This document shows, piece by piece, positions 26,686-34,811 of a DNA stretch of 64,000 nucleotides (position 1 is its first letter; each line of letters begins with the position of its first letter). Position numbers and translations under genes: made by a program. A model generated the notes under the pieces. The model had not been told where the DNA came from, did no database searches, and was given only the letters and a program-made list of their open reading frames with translations. The stretch lies in contig JALXDL010000109.1 of the NCBI GenBank assembly GCA_026990385.1, positions 37,757 to 101,756 of the forward strand, written 5' to 3'. This DNA comes from DRKI01 sp011051875. GTDB lineage: Bacteria; Desulfobacterota; Desulfobulbia; Desulfobulbales; Desulfobulbaceae.

Positions 26686-28245
26686 ATGAAGATGAGCCAG
26701 GATGAAGTTCTGCAGAGAGTTCTCGATTCCGAAGAATTGCCGACCCTGCCCATCGTGGCCTCCAAGCTCATCACCCTGACCTCCAGGGAAGAGACCACCC
26801 TCTCCGACATCGCCGGGCTGGTCTCCAAGGACATGTCGCTTTCGGCCAAGATTCTCAAGGTCTCCAACTCCGCCTTCTACAGCTTTCCCCAGCAGATCAG
26901 TTCCATCAACCAGGCCGTGGCCATCCTCGGCACCAATGCCGTGCGCAGCCTGGTACTCTCGTTCTCCTTCCTGAGCATGGAAGGGAAAAACGGCGACACT
27001 GACTTTGACTTCAAGAAATTCTGGGAACGCTCCCTGGCCGGTGCCGTGGCGGCCAAGCTGATCATGGAGCAGATCCCGGGCGCAGACAGCGAGGACATCT
27101 TCATCTCCGGCCTCCTCCAGAACATCGGCCAGCTCGTCTTCGCATCCACCATGCCAAAGGAATACGACCAGGTCCTGGCCCGTCTTGACAAGGAGGATTG
27201 CCTGGATGTGGACCTGGAAACAGAGCTGATCGGCGCGCCGCACACCGTGGTCGGTTACGAGGTTGCCCGGCACTGGAGCTTCCCCGAGATCCTGCTTCTG
27301 CCGATCAGGTTCCATCACGGTCCCGAGGAATTTGACGGCCGCGACCACCAGGCATCCCTGGCCATCAAGGCCGTCCATCTCTCGGACCTGCTGGTCAGGA
27401 TTCTCTATTCGGACACGCCGGAGAAGTACCACAAGCTGTTCCGCAAGCAGGCCCGTGACCTGCTGGGACTCAAGGTCCTGGCCATCAACAGGATCCTCAA
27501 GGACGTGCACAGCCAGGTGGACCGGACCGCCGACTACTTCGGGCTCAAGATCAAGCCCACCAAGTCGGTTGAGGAGATCCTGCAGGAGGCAAACGTGCGG
27601 CTCAGCCTGCTCAACCTCTCCTACGAGGAGATGAACCGGGAGCTGATCCGGTCCAAGATGGAACTGGAAAAACTGACCAGGGAGCTGGAGCAGAAGAACA
27701 AGTTACTGGAAAACCTGGCCAATATCGATGGCCTCACCGAGGTCAACAACCATCGGTTCTTCCAGAATTTCCTCGATCAGGAGATCAATCGTTCCATCCG
27801 CAATGAACGAACCATATCCATCCTGCTCGCCGACATCGACCACTTTAAAAAATTCAACGACACCTACGGCCACCAGACCGGCGACTTCATCCTCAAGGAG
27901 TTCTGCCGGATCACCAAGGAACAGATCCGGGAATACGATCTCCTGGCCCGGTACGGGGGCGAGGAGTTCATCTTTGTCCTGCCCGAGACCGAGCCTGCGG
28001 ATGCATACACCGTGGCCGAGAAGATCCGCAGGGTGGTGGACGAGTACGCCTTTGACGACGGAGACAACGTCTACCACGTCACCATCAGCATCGGCGTGGC
28101 CAGCGCCCGCCCCACGAGCCGTGATTTCAAGAAAAACGAGTTCATCGGCCTGGCCGACGAAGCCCTGTACCAGGCCAAGAAGAACGGCCGCAACCAGGTG
28201 GCCATGTACGATCCCAAGAAGAAAAAACGGTGGTTCAACTTCTGA
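26686..28245 (+). CDS. HDOD-GGDEF signalling protein (probable diguanylate cyclase)
   Basis: A 519-aa cytoplasmic protein. An HDOD domain (about 10-215) with the pattern LPTLPIVASKL and LSAKILKVSNSAFY is followed by a coiled coil (about 295-350) and a GGDEF domain (about 350-510). The active site reads RYGGEEF, which predicts cyclic-di-GMP synthesis, and the inhibitory I-site REYD lies at the canonical distance upstream. HDOD domains are regulatory and lack HD hydrolase residues. The C-terminal tail is lysine-rich. It may feed c-di-GMP control of the fibre operon that follows (inference). A small cytochrome gene lies 94 bp downstream. Confidence 0.92.
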   Translation: MKMSQDEVLQRVLDSEELPTLPIVASKLITLTSREETTLSDIAGLVSKDMSLSAKILKVSNSAFYSFPQQISSINQAVAILGTNAVRSLVLSFSFLSMEGKNGDTDFDFKKFWERSLAGAVAAKLIMEQIPGADSEDIFISGLLQNIGQLVFASTMPKEYDQVLARLDKEDCLDVDLETELIGAPHTVVGYEVARHWSFPEILLLPIRFHHGPEEFDGRDHQASLAIKAVHLSDLLVRILYSDTPEKYHKLFRKQARDLLGLKVLAINRILKDVHSQVDRTADYFGLKIKPTKSVEEILQEANVRLSLLNLSYEEMNRELIRSKMELEKLTRELEQKNKLLENLANIDGLTEVNNHRFFQNFLDQEINRSIRNERTISILLADIDHFKKFNDTYGHQTGDFILKEFCRITKEQIREYDLLARYGGEEFIFVLPETEPADAYTVAEKIRRVVDEYAFDDGDNVYHVTISIGVASARPTSRDFKKNEFIGLADEALYQAKKNGRNQVAMYDPKKKKRWFNF

Positions 28246-28339
28246 GCAACCGCTCTACCCGGGAACGCCCCTTCCCCGCAAACCCATGGGCCGCCGCCAT
28301 CCCGGTGCCCCGGCCCGAATATCCCTGACAGGTACTACC

Positions 28340-28642
28340 ATGAAACGCACATCCCTCCTCACAGCGTTCTTTGCCCTGCCCCTCTTCCTGCTCCTGCTCC
28401 CGGCCCCGGCCCCGGGCCAGGAGAGCTGTGTGGAGCTGCTCAAGGCCAAATGCCTTCGCTGTCATTACGAAACCAGGATCTGCAGAAAGCTAGAGCAGAA
28501 GGCGAGTGCCAGGGCATGGAACGGCACCATCGGCGCCATGATCCGGCACGGAGCCAATGTAAGCAAAGAGGAAAGGAAACAGCTCGCCTCCTGCCTGGCC
28601 GGCAGAGAAAAGGAAGTCCTGGAGTTCTGCGGGCAGAACTGA
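28340..28642 (+). CDS. Small secreted monohaem cytochrome-like protein
   Basis: A 100-aa protein with a clear signal peptide (hydrophobic residues 8-24, proline/alanine-rich cleavage region) and one c-haem motif, CLRCH, at about residue 38. The remainder is helical, with SKEERKQLASCLAG resembling the last helix of small cytochromes. Three further cysteines are present. The ATG at 28340 follows a weak AGG-containing site. It converges with the lipoprotein gene, leaving only four bases between stops. Function beyond periplasmic electron transfer cannot be stated. Confidence 0.75.
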   Translation: MKRTSLLTAFFALPLFLLLLPAPAPGQESCVELLKAKCLRCHYETRICRKLEQKASARAWNGTIGAMIRHGANVSKEERKQLASCLAGREKEVLEFCGQN

Positions 28643-28646
28643 AGGC

Positions 28647-29237
28647 TCAGTCCACAGTGAAGCCGTTGTCGGCCCGCAACCCGGAATCGCCCAGCCGGAC
28701 ATGCTCCACCACCCGGTAGTGGCCCGGTTTCGCGGTCCGCGGGACGCGGAAGACCAGGGTGCTCTCCCAGGTGCCGTTCTTCCTGGTTATGGTCTCCCGG
28801 CGCAGGAGAGAGAGCTTCCTGTTGTCCAGCCAGAGCTCCCTGGTTTCCTCTACCCGGACGCCGCCGGCCGGCGCCCCCAGAACAGCGTAGGTGATGACGG
28901 TGGTGACCTGTTCCCCGCGGGCGACCCTGGCCGGGACCAGCACGCTCTTCTCCAGCCGGATCCTGGCGCCGGCGCCCTTATCCCGGCCAAACCTCTTTTC
29001 GGTCTGCCGCGCCCCGGTGGTCCTGCGGGACGAGGTGCGGATCGACGCGGCAAGATCGTGAAAGAAACGGTCCACCTTGCGCGCCGCCTTCTTGTTGCCG
29101 GCGTAATAGCCCACACCGGCCCCGGCGGCGAGAAACACCGGTGCGCAACCGCCGGTGAGCAGCAGCATCGCCAGGAGCGGCGCCAGCAGGCGGTGCCACC
29201 TGTTCGCCGGCCCATGTCTATCGTATCCTGCGGTCAC
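28647..29237 (-). CDS. Lipoprotein, last gene of the fibre operon
   Basis: A 196-aa predicted lipoprotein. The lipobox LLTGGC lies at about residues 26-31 after a hydrophobic stretch, followed by a small-residue segment (FLAAGAGVGYYAGNKKA) that resembles a glycine-zipper, and a basic linker. The C-terminal half looks like a beta-sandwich: strands such as VTTVITYAVLG and WESTLVFRVPR are followed by GHYRVVEHV. It shows no family I can name. The start is a GTG at 29237 that overlaps the kinase gene by 20 bp, so it is translationally coupled to it. Confidence 0.7.
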   Translation of the reverse strand: MTAGYDRHGPANRWHRLLAPLLAMLLLTGGCAPVFLAAGAGVGYYAGNKKAARKVDRFFHDLAASIRTSSRRTTGARQTEKRFGRDKGAGARIRLEKSVLVPARVARGEQVTTVITYAVLGAPAGGVRVEETRELWLDNRKLSLLRRETITRKNGTWESTLVFRVPRTAKPGHYRVVEHVRLGDSGLRADNGFTVD

Positions 29238-30534
29238 GAATCTCGATGATCTCCCAGTCAGAAGATGTTTCCGTGGCCGCCTGTTCCCCTTTTGCGGCTG
29301 GTTTCTTGCCCCGCCTGTTCTCCAGTTCCTTCAGGGCGGATCGGCCGCTCTCCCCTTCCTGCGCCGCCCTACCCGGTTCGGCATCTTTTGCGGCGGCTGC
29401 CGGCGGCTTGACCGTGTCCCCAGGGCCGGTCTCTGTCACGTTCGTCCCGGGCGCGGAAACCTGCCGATGCAGTCCCAGGTAGGCGGCCAGGGCAAGGAGC
29501 AGGAACAGCCCGACCGCAGCGGCCAGCGCCAGCCACTGCCTGCCGCCTCCGGCCGGGCCTGCCGGCACGGGATCAGCCAGGGTATGGTCCGGTTCCCGGG
29601 ACCCGTCGCCCTCTCCGCAGTGCAGCAGGGTGGGCACGGCAACCGGTCCCTGCCCGGCCCTGCCCTGATCCCGGAGCACACCGGCCAGGGCGTGCCGGAA
29701 GGCCTCGGCATCGGTGAAGCGGTGCTCCGGCTCCTTTGCCAGGGCCCTGGCCACCACTCCGGTCAGGCCGGAATTCTCCAGCCCCAGGAGCGAAAGATCG
29801 GGTTGCCGGGCCAGATGGCCGTGGAATATCTCGCTGATGCTCCCCTGGAACGGGGGATGGCCGGCCAGCATCTCGTAGAGGATCACGCCCACGCTATAGA
29901 GGTCCGTGGCCGGACCGTCCTGGCCGAACTTCTGCGGATCGATACGCTCGGGTGCCATGTAGGCCGGCGTTCCCGGGCCCTGGCTGTCCAGGCGGGTCAG
30001 GGGTTCGGATTCTTCCTCGCAGGCGATGCCGAAGTCCATCAGCTTGACCATGGTTTCATCGCCGATCCGCACCATGAGGTTGGAGGTCTTGATGTCGCGG
30101 TGAATGATTCCATGGCCATGGATGCAGACCAGCGCCACCAGGATCCGGTCGACGATCCCGACGACCGGTTCCAGGGGCAGCGGTGCCTGCCCGGCAAGCA
30201 GTCCGGCCAGGGTCTGTCCGCGCACGTACTCCATGACCAGGTAGATACGGCCCTGGTCATCGATCCGGTCATGGAGGGCAACGATATTGGGGTGGACACC
30301 GATGGCCGCATGCAGGCGGCATTCCCGCTCGAGACGGCGGCACACCTCGACATTGTCGCAGAGGGAGGGCCGGACGGCCTTGATCGCCACCCGGCGTGCG
30401 AGCCGGCAGTCTTCGGCCAGAAAGACCTGCCCGGTTCCGCCCTCGCCCAGGAGGCGGATAAACCGGTAGCGTCCGGCGAGCAGCCGGTCGCTGGACTCGT
30501 CAAGGGTCGGGGGTATGTCCCGGGTTGCGGCCAT
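29218..30534 (-). CDS. Membrane Ser/Thr protein kinase (PknB-like)
   Basis: A 438-aa Hanks-type kinase. The N-terminal kinase domain (about 23-285) has every key motif: glycine loop GEGGTGQV, K52 in AIKAV, HRD with D147 (RD kinase), DFG at D167 and APE in MAPERID. A proline-poor linker leads to one TM helix (about 345-368) and a 70-residue charged C-terminal tail outside the membrane, with no PASTA domains. It follows the FHA-FHA-ABC gene by 27 bp. FHA domains bind phosphothreonine, so the exporter is the obvious candidate target (inference). No PP2C phosphatase gene is present in the operon. Confidence 0.92.
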   Translation of the reverse strand: MAATRDIPPTLDESSDRLLAGRYRFIRLLGEGGTGQVFLAEDCRLARRVAIKAVRPSLCDNVEVCRRLERECRLHAAIGVHPNIVALHDRIDDQGRIYLVMEYVRGQTLAGLLAGQAPLPLEPVVGIVDRILVALVCIHGHGIIHRDIKTSNLMVRIGDETMVKLMDFGIACEEESEPLTRLDSQGPGTPAYMAPERIDPQKFGQDGPATDLYSVGVILYEMLAGHPPFQGSISEIFHGHLARQPDLSLLGLENSGLTGVVARALAKEPEHRFTDAEAFRHALAGVLRDQGRAGQGPVAVPTLLHCGEGDGSREPDHTLADPVPAGPAGGGRQWLALAAAVGLFLLLALAAYLGLHRQVSAPGTNVTETGPGDTVKPPAAAAKDAEPGRAAQEGESGRSALKELENRRGKKPAAKGEQAATETSSDWEIIEIRDRRIR

Positions 30535-30561
30535 TCGTCACCCTGACCGCCCGGGGCGGTA

Positions 30562-33258
30562 TCATGGAATGGGATCGCGCCGTTTCAGGAGCAAGGCGCA
30601 GAACAGGAGCCAGCAGGCCCCCTGCAGGGCCAGCATGCAGGCACAATAATACCATTGCTCTGTCCCATAGTCAAACCCGACCCGGTCCCGGACAAACCCG
30701 ATCACCCAGCCGAAGGGGCCGGCCGGAGTCACATCCCGGTAGACGGCGGTAAACTGCATGGCCAGGGCCCAGCGGGCCGGCAGCAGGTCGGCGAGCCGCC
30801 GCAGTGCCGGTGCCGTGTCCCGGTAGTAGGCCGGCCCGATACCGCCGGAAAGGACAAGCTGTGGCAGGACCGTTCCGATGGCCATGAGGACCGAGAAGCG
30901 GCCCCGGGAAGGATCCAGGGCGCTGACAACCAGGCCCATGGTCACCGAGGTCCAGGCCGCGCAGACCATGCTCAGCCAGACCGGCACCAGGCCCACCTGG
31001 CGCAGCTGCGGATGCAGGAGCCAGCAGGCCACGAAGGCCAGGCACTGGAACGCGGTCAGCAGCAGGCAGGATGCCATCTTCGCACCCAGGTAGTCTGGAA
31101 TCGACATGCCGGCCATCCGTTCACGCCGGTACATCATCCGGTCAGGGGCAATCTCCAGGCACCCGGTCATGGCACCAAGAAAGAGGGCGGTCATGACACT
31201 CATCAGGAGCACGCTCACCGGCACGGGCAGGCTGGCCGGATTGCGGTAGCGGATTTGGCGGACAATCTCAAACGTGCTGCGCGGATCCGCCTGTCCGGCG
31301 GGAGAAAGCGCGGCCTTCAGTTCTGCTCCGAAACGCGGCCCGGCCGCAGCGATCCTGCGGGCCAGGAGTTGCTGCTCCATGACCAGGGCCGGATCCGGAT
31401 CAAGGCCCTGCACCGGCAGGCTCATGGTGACCAGGGCAAGCAGGACCGGTATGCAGAGCGCGGCCGCAAGCCGGCGGTGGTCGCCGAACCGGACCTGCAG
31501 CTGTCGTCTGCACAGGGTGACCAGGCTGCCCGGCGCGTACAGGGGGACGGTGGAAGGGAACCTGGACCGAACCGGCCGGGGCCGGTCTTGCACGCCACCA
31601 TCGGCCCCGGTTGCCCCGAGCAGGCTCCGGGCCGTAGGTGACAGTCGATCCAGGACATGATCCTGCCGGCAGGAGGACTCCTGATAGCGGGCGCTGAACC
31701 GGCGGGCGATAGCCTCCTGGTCTTTCGGGCCCGCTTCGCTGCCACTTCCCCCGCGATGACCGAGGAGAACGGAAAAAATATCCGCCGCCGTTGCCGAGCC
31801 GGGTGCGAAAAAACGCAGGGCCTCGGCCGGTGTTCCGAAAAAGACCAGTTCACCCCGGGCCAGGATGATGACCCGGTCCAGCAGCTCCAGGCTGGAGAGG
31901 TGGTGGGTGGTGAGCAGGATCGTGGTGCCGCGGTCTGCCAGGGCCCGGAAATGGGCCATGAGCCTGGCCTCGATCCCGGGATCCAGGCCGGCGGTGGGTT
32001 CGTCGAGGAAGAGGATGGCCGGCCCGGTGACCAGCTCGCCTCCGATGGCCACCCGCTTGCGCTGGCCACCGCTCAGGCTGGCGATACGCTGGTTGCGGAC
32101 ATCGCCCAGGTCGAGCAGGTCCAGGACCCGGTCCACGATATCTGTGCGCTCCTCCGGGGTCACATCGCCGGGCAGCCGCAACCGGGCGACATAGTCCAGG
32201 CTGCGGGCCACGGTCAGCTCCGGAAAGAGGAGGTCGTCCTGGGGCACATAGCCCAAACAGTGGCGAAACATGGCATGGGCCCGCATGAGCGGACTCTCGT
32301 CGAGCAGGACCGTTCCCTGCTCCGGCGGCCTGTAACCGCTCAGGGCCTTGAGCAGGGTCGTCTTGCCGGCGCCGGACGGTCCCATGATCCCCACCAGCTC
32401 GCCCGGCTCGATGGCCAGGGTGATGTCGTTCAGGATCCGCCGCCGGTCTCTGCCGGTCGCGGGCCGGCTGCAGCCAACACCGACACACTCCAGCCGGACA
32501 CTGCGGCCGCGGTCCCGCAGCCGTACTTCCAGGGAGCCGTCCGGGGCAAGGCGGAGGTGGAGCTGCCAGAACCCGATGACCACGGTATCGTCCGGCTCCA
32601 GCCAGGCCCGGCGCACAGGGTGGCCGTTGAGCCAGGTGGCGTTGCGGCTTTTCCGGTCCCGCAGCAGGAGACGCCCGCCCCGTGGTTCCAGGGTCGCATG
32701 GCAGCCGCTCACCGTGGGCGATGACTCCAGGACGATGTCGCACGCCCGGTCACGGCCGATGGTCCACCGGCCCTGGCCGGGCAGCCTGAAGGTACGGGCA
32801 CGGGTACCGGGCCGGAAGCAATGGAAACGCAGTTGGGCCGGCTCGCCGCGGCCGAGGCCGACCAGGTCGCCGTCGGCCAGCAATTGTCTTGCCGTGATCC
32901 GGTGGCCGTTGACATACACGCCATTGGCCGAGTCCAGGTCCACGATCTCGCAACCGTCCCCGGCCACCGGCCGGACCAGGGCGTGCCGGCGGGAGACAGC
33001 GCGGCCGGTCACTACCAGGTCACACCGGTCGCGATCCCGCCCCAGGAAAATGTCGCGGGGTCCGAGCCGCTTTAGGCACCGGTCACCGGCCGGCGCGACC
33101 ACCTCGAGCCAGTAGGATTTTCCGTCCGCCCCTCCGGATCGGTGCTCCCGGTTCTCCCCTGTCCCGGGGCACGCGACCGGACCGTCCTTGTCCCGGCTCC
33201 CGGCATCGGCCGCCGGCCAGGGATCCTGCCTTGTCCGGCAAAGTGATACTGCCAGCAA
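30562..33258 (-). CDS. FHA-FHA-ABC exporter half-transporter (ABCG-like)
   Basis: An 898-aa fusion. Two FHA domains come first (about 65-135, with GRDRDRCDLVV and SRRHA; about 155-240, with IGRDRACDIVL and S/GCHATL). An ABC ATPase follows (about 270-490: Walker A GPSGAGKTT, signature LSGGQRKR, Walker B LFLDEPTAGLD), then an ABC2-type membrane domain with about six helices (from about 590). This ATPase-first order is that of ABCG transporters. The second FHA lacks the canonical SxxH serine context in part. The start is a TTG at 33258 with AGGAGG directly upstream, 9 bp after the VWA gene. It probably exports a fibre component or lipid under phosphorylation control (inference). Confidence 0.88.
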   Translation of the reverse strand: MLAVSLCRTRQDPWPAADAGSRDKDGPVACPGTGENREHRSGGADGKSYWLEVVAPAGDRCLKRLGPRDIFLGRDRDRCDLVVTGRAVSRRHALVRPVAGDGCEIVDLDSANGVYVNGHRITARQLLADGDLVGLGRGEPAQLRFHCFRPGTRARTFRLPGQGRWTIGRDRACDIVLESSPTVSGCHATLEPRGGRLLLRDRKSRNATWLNGHPVRRAWLEPDDTVVIGFWQLHLRLAPDGSLEVRLRDRGRSVRLECVGVGCSRPATGRDRRRILNDITLAIEPGELVGIMGPSGAGKTTLLKALSGYRPPEQGTVLLDESPLMRAHAMFRHCLGYVPQDDLLFPELTVARSLDYVARLRLPGDVTPEERTDIVDRVLDLLDLGDVRNQRIASLSGGQRKRVAIGGELVTGPAILFLDEPTAGLDPGIEARLMAHFRALADRGTTILLTTHHLSSLELLDRVIILARGELVFFGTPAEALRFFAPGSATAADIFSVLLGHRGGSGSEAGPKDQEAIARRFSARYQESSCRQDHVLDRLSPTARSLLGATGADGGVQDRPRPVRSRFPSTVPLYAPGSLVTLCRRQLQVRFGDHRRLAAALCIPVLLALVTMSLPVQGLDPDPALVMEQQLLARRIAAAGPRFGAELKAALSPAGQADPRSTFEIVRQIRYRNPASLPVPVSVLLMSVMTALFLGAMTGCLEIAPDRMMYRRERMAGMSIPDYLGAKMASCLLLTAFQCLAFVACWLLHPQLRQVGLVPVWLSMVCAAWTSVTMGLVVSALDPSRGRFSVLMAIGTVLPQLVLSGGIGPAYYRDTAPALRRLADLLPARWALAMQFTAVYRDVTPAGPFGWVIGFVRDRVGFDYGTEQWYYCACMLALQGACWLLFCALLLKRRDPIP

Positions 33259-33267
33259 GAGACCTCC

Positions 33268-34401
33268 TCAACGCCTGCTGATGGTGTAGGGATTGCCGAG
33301 AAAAGGATTGGAATCGGCCAGGGCCGGTATGGCCTGGTCAAGCTTCTGCCGGGCCGCCAGGACCTGGGGCAGGTTCGGCGGCTCCAGGGTCTCGAAACGG
33401 GCCGAATCGTATCGCATCTTGCCGGAGCCGGTGGGATACTCGAACCCGACCTTGAGGGGATAGCGCTCCCCGTCCACAGGCACGTAGGCCCGGAAGGTGA
33501 CCACGTAGTCGCTGAGCAGGATGTTCTGGATGTCCTCGATGCTGCGGGTGATGGAAGAGGCGCCCCTGCCGATGCGGTAGAACTTGCCAAACGAGTTCCT
33601 GGCCAGGGCCTGCAGGTTCCGGAGGTTCTTGTTCTTGTCCGGCCCGAATCCCAGGGCATAGATGGGGATGGGTACGGAAAGGCCGCTGATCCTGGTCATC
33701 AGGTCGCTGCGGCTCAGGGCGCTGTCACCGGCATGGCCGTCGGAAAAGACCACCACCGAGGTGGAGACCACGTAGTCGCTGCCCGACAGGGAATCACTGC
33801 CCGGACCGGTGGCCGCGGTCAGCTCCATGGCCGCTGCCACGGCGTCGTAAAGGCGGCTGGCGCTGGTGTCGGCGTGCAGGTCGGCCAGGCGGCGGCCCAG
33901 GGCGCCGTAGTCCCGCTCGAAATTGGAGACAATACCATAGCCGTCCGGGTTGTCGGCCAGGGCGACGATGGCCACCTGGTCCTGGGGCCGCTTGGCGTCG
34001 ATGAACCGGGCCGCGGCCCGCAGGGCGGCCTCGAAGCTAGCCCCGGCCATGGTCCTGGCCGTGTCGATGACCAGCACGGTCCGCACCGCCTCGGGCCGGT
34101 TGCGCAGGGGCTGGATGAGATACTGTTTCTTGGCCGGATCATAGACCCTGCCCCTGACCATGAGGCCGATGTTCATCCGGTTGAGGTTGACCAGGGGCTC
34201 CATGTCCTGGTCAAAGGTGCGGATATAGACATGGACAAAGGGATACAGGGCCGACTCGACCCGGAAGATCTTGAGACCGTAGCCGTGCAGGTTCAGGGCC
34301 GGTGCTGCCGCCGCGGCAGAACCAGCGCCTGCAGACAGAAAGCAGGCAGCCAACAGAAATGCCAGGAAAGGGATTGCCCGGGGGACGGTGCGGTGCTGCA
34401 T
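33268..34401 (-). CDS. Secreted VWA-domain protein
   Basis: A 377-aa protein with a signal peptide (hydrophobic about 10-32, alanine-rich) and a von Willebrand A domain (about 95-290). The metal-site (MIDAS) motif reads DTART instead of DxSxS, so metal binding may be altered; the later aspartate in VVVFSDGHAGD is kept. The C-terminal part has a beta-rich segment (YVVTFRAYVPVDGERYPLKV) like VWA proteins of secretion and pilus systems. The ATG at 34401 has AAGGAGG upstream; a start nine codons earlier is weaker. It lies between the small membrane protein and the ABC exporter and may act as an extracytoplasmic adaptor. Confidence 0.8.
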   Translation of the reverse strand: MQHRTVPRAIPFLAFLLAACFLSAGAGSAAAAAPALNLHGYGLKIFRVESALYPFVHVYIRTFDQDMEPLVNLNRMNIGLMVRGRVYDPAKKQYLIQPLRNRPEAVRTVLVIDTARTMAGASFEAALRAAARFIDAKRPQDQVAIVALADNPDGYGIVSNFERDYGALGRRLADLHADTSASRLYDAVAAAMELTAATGPGSDSLSGSDYVVSTSVVVFSDGHAGDSALSRSDLMTRISGLSVPIPIYALGFGPDKNKNLRNLQALARNSFGKFYRIGRGASSITRSIEDIQNILLSDYVVTFRAYVPVDGERYPLKVGFEYPTGSGKMRYDSARFETLEPPNLPQVLAARQKLDQAIPALADSNPFLGNPYTISRR

Positions 34402-34451
34402 TGTTTCCTCCTTGCTGCTATTGTGCAACCGATTGTATTACGTGGATTGGA

Positions 34452-34811
34452 CTACTTGATCTGGGCAAACGGCTTGCCGAGATTGTTGACATGGCGCCTT
34501 CTGCCCTTCTTTCCGACCAGGGTGGCATAGACCGGCTTGGTGACCCCGGTGCTGGTATCGACGATGAAGATGCCGTACCCTGCCGAACCGCCCTCGTGCA
34601 GGTTCACGGCCGCGATCTGGTAGCGGCCGTTGCGGAGCAGGGCCACCGGCACCTGTTCCGGATCATTGATCACGGTCACCGGCTGCGACAACCGGTCGCT
34701 GCCTGCCGCGCCCAGCAGCAGGCCCAGGGTCACGGCCGCTGCCATGCCGAGCAGGAATCCCTTTCCGGGCAGGAATCGTTTGTTCTCACTGCTTGCTGTT
34801 GTCTCGTTCAT
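34452..34811 (-). CDS. Small membrane-anchored protein of the fibre operon
   Basis: A 119-aa protein with one hydrophobic segment (about 17-36) near the N-terminus and a soluble beta-rich remainder outside the membrane. No family is recognised. The ATG at 34811 has GGAGG eight bases upstream, and the first 26 bp overlap the end of the csgG-like gene, so it is translationally coupled. The C-terminal end is basic (GKKGRRRHVNNLGK). Position suggests an assembly factor. Confidence 0.65.
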   Translation of the reverse strand: MNETTASSENKRFLPGKGFLLGMAAAVTLGLLLGAAGSDRLSQPVTVINDPEQVPVALLRNGRYQIAAVNLHEGGSAGYGIFIVDTSTGVTKPVYATLVGKKGRRRHVNNLGKPFAQIK

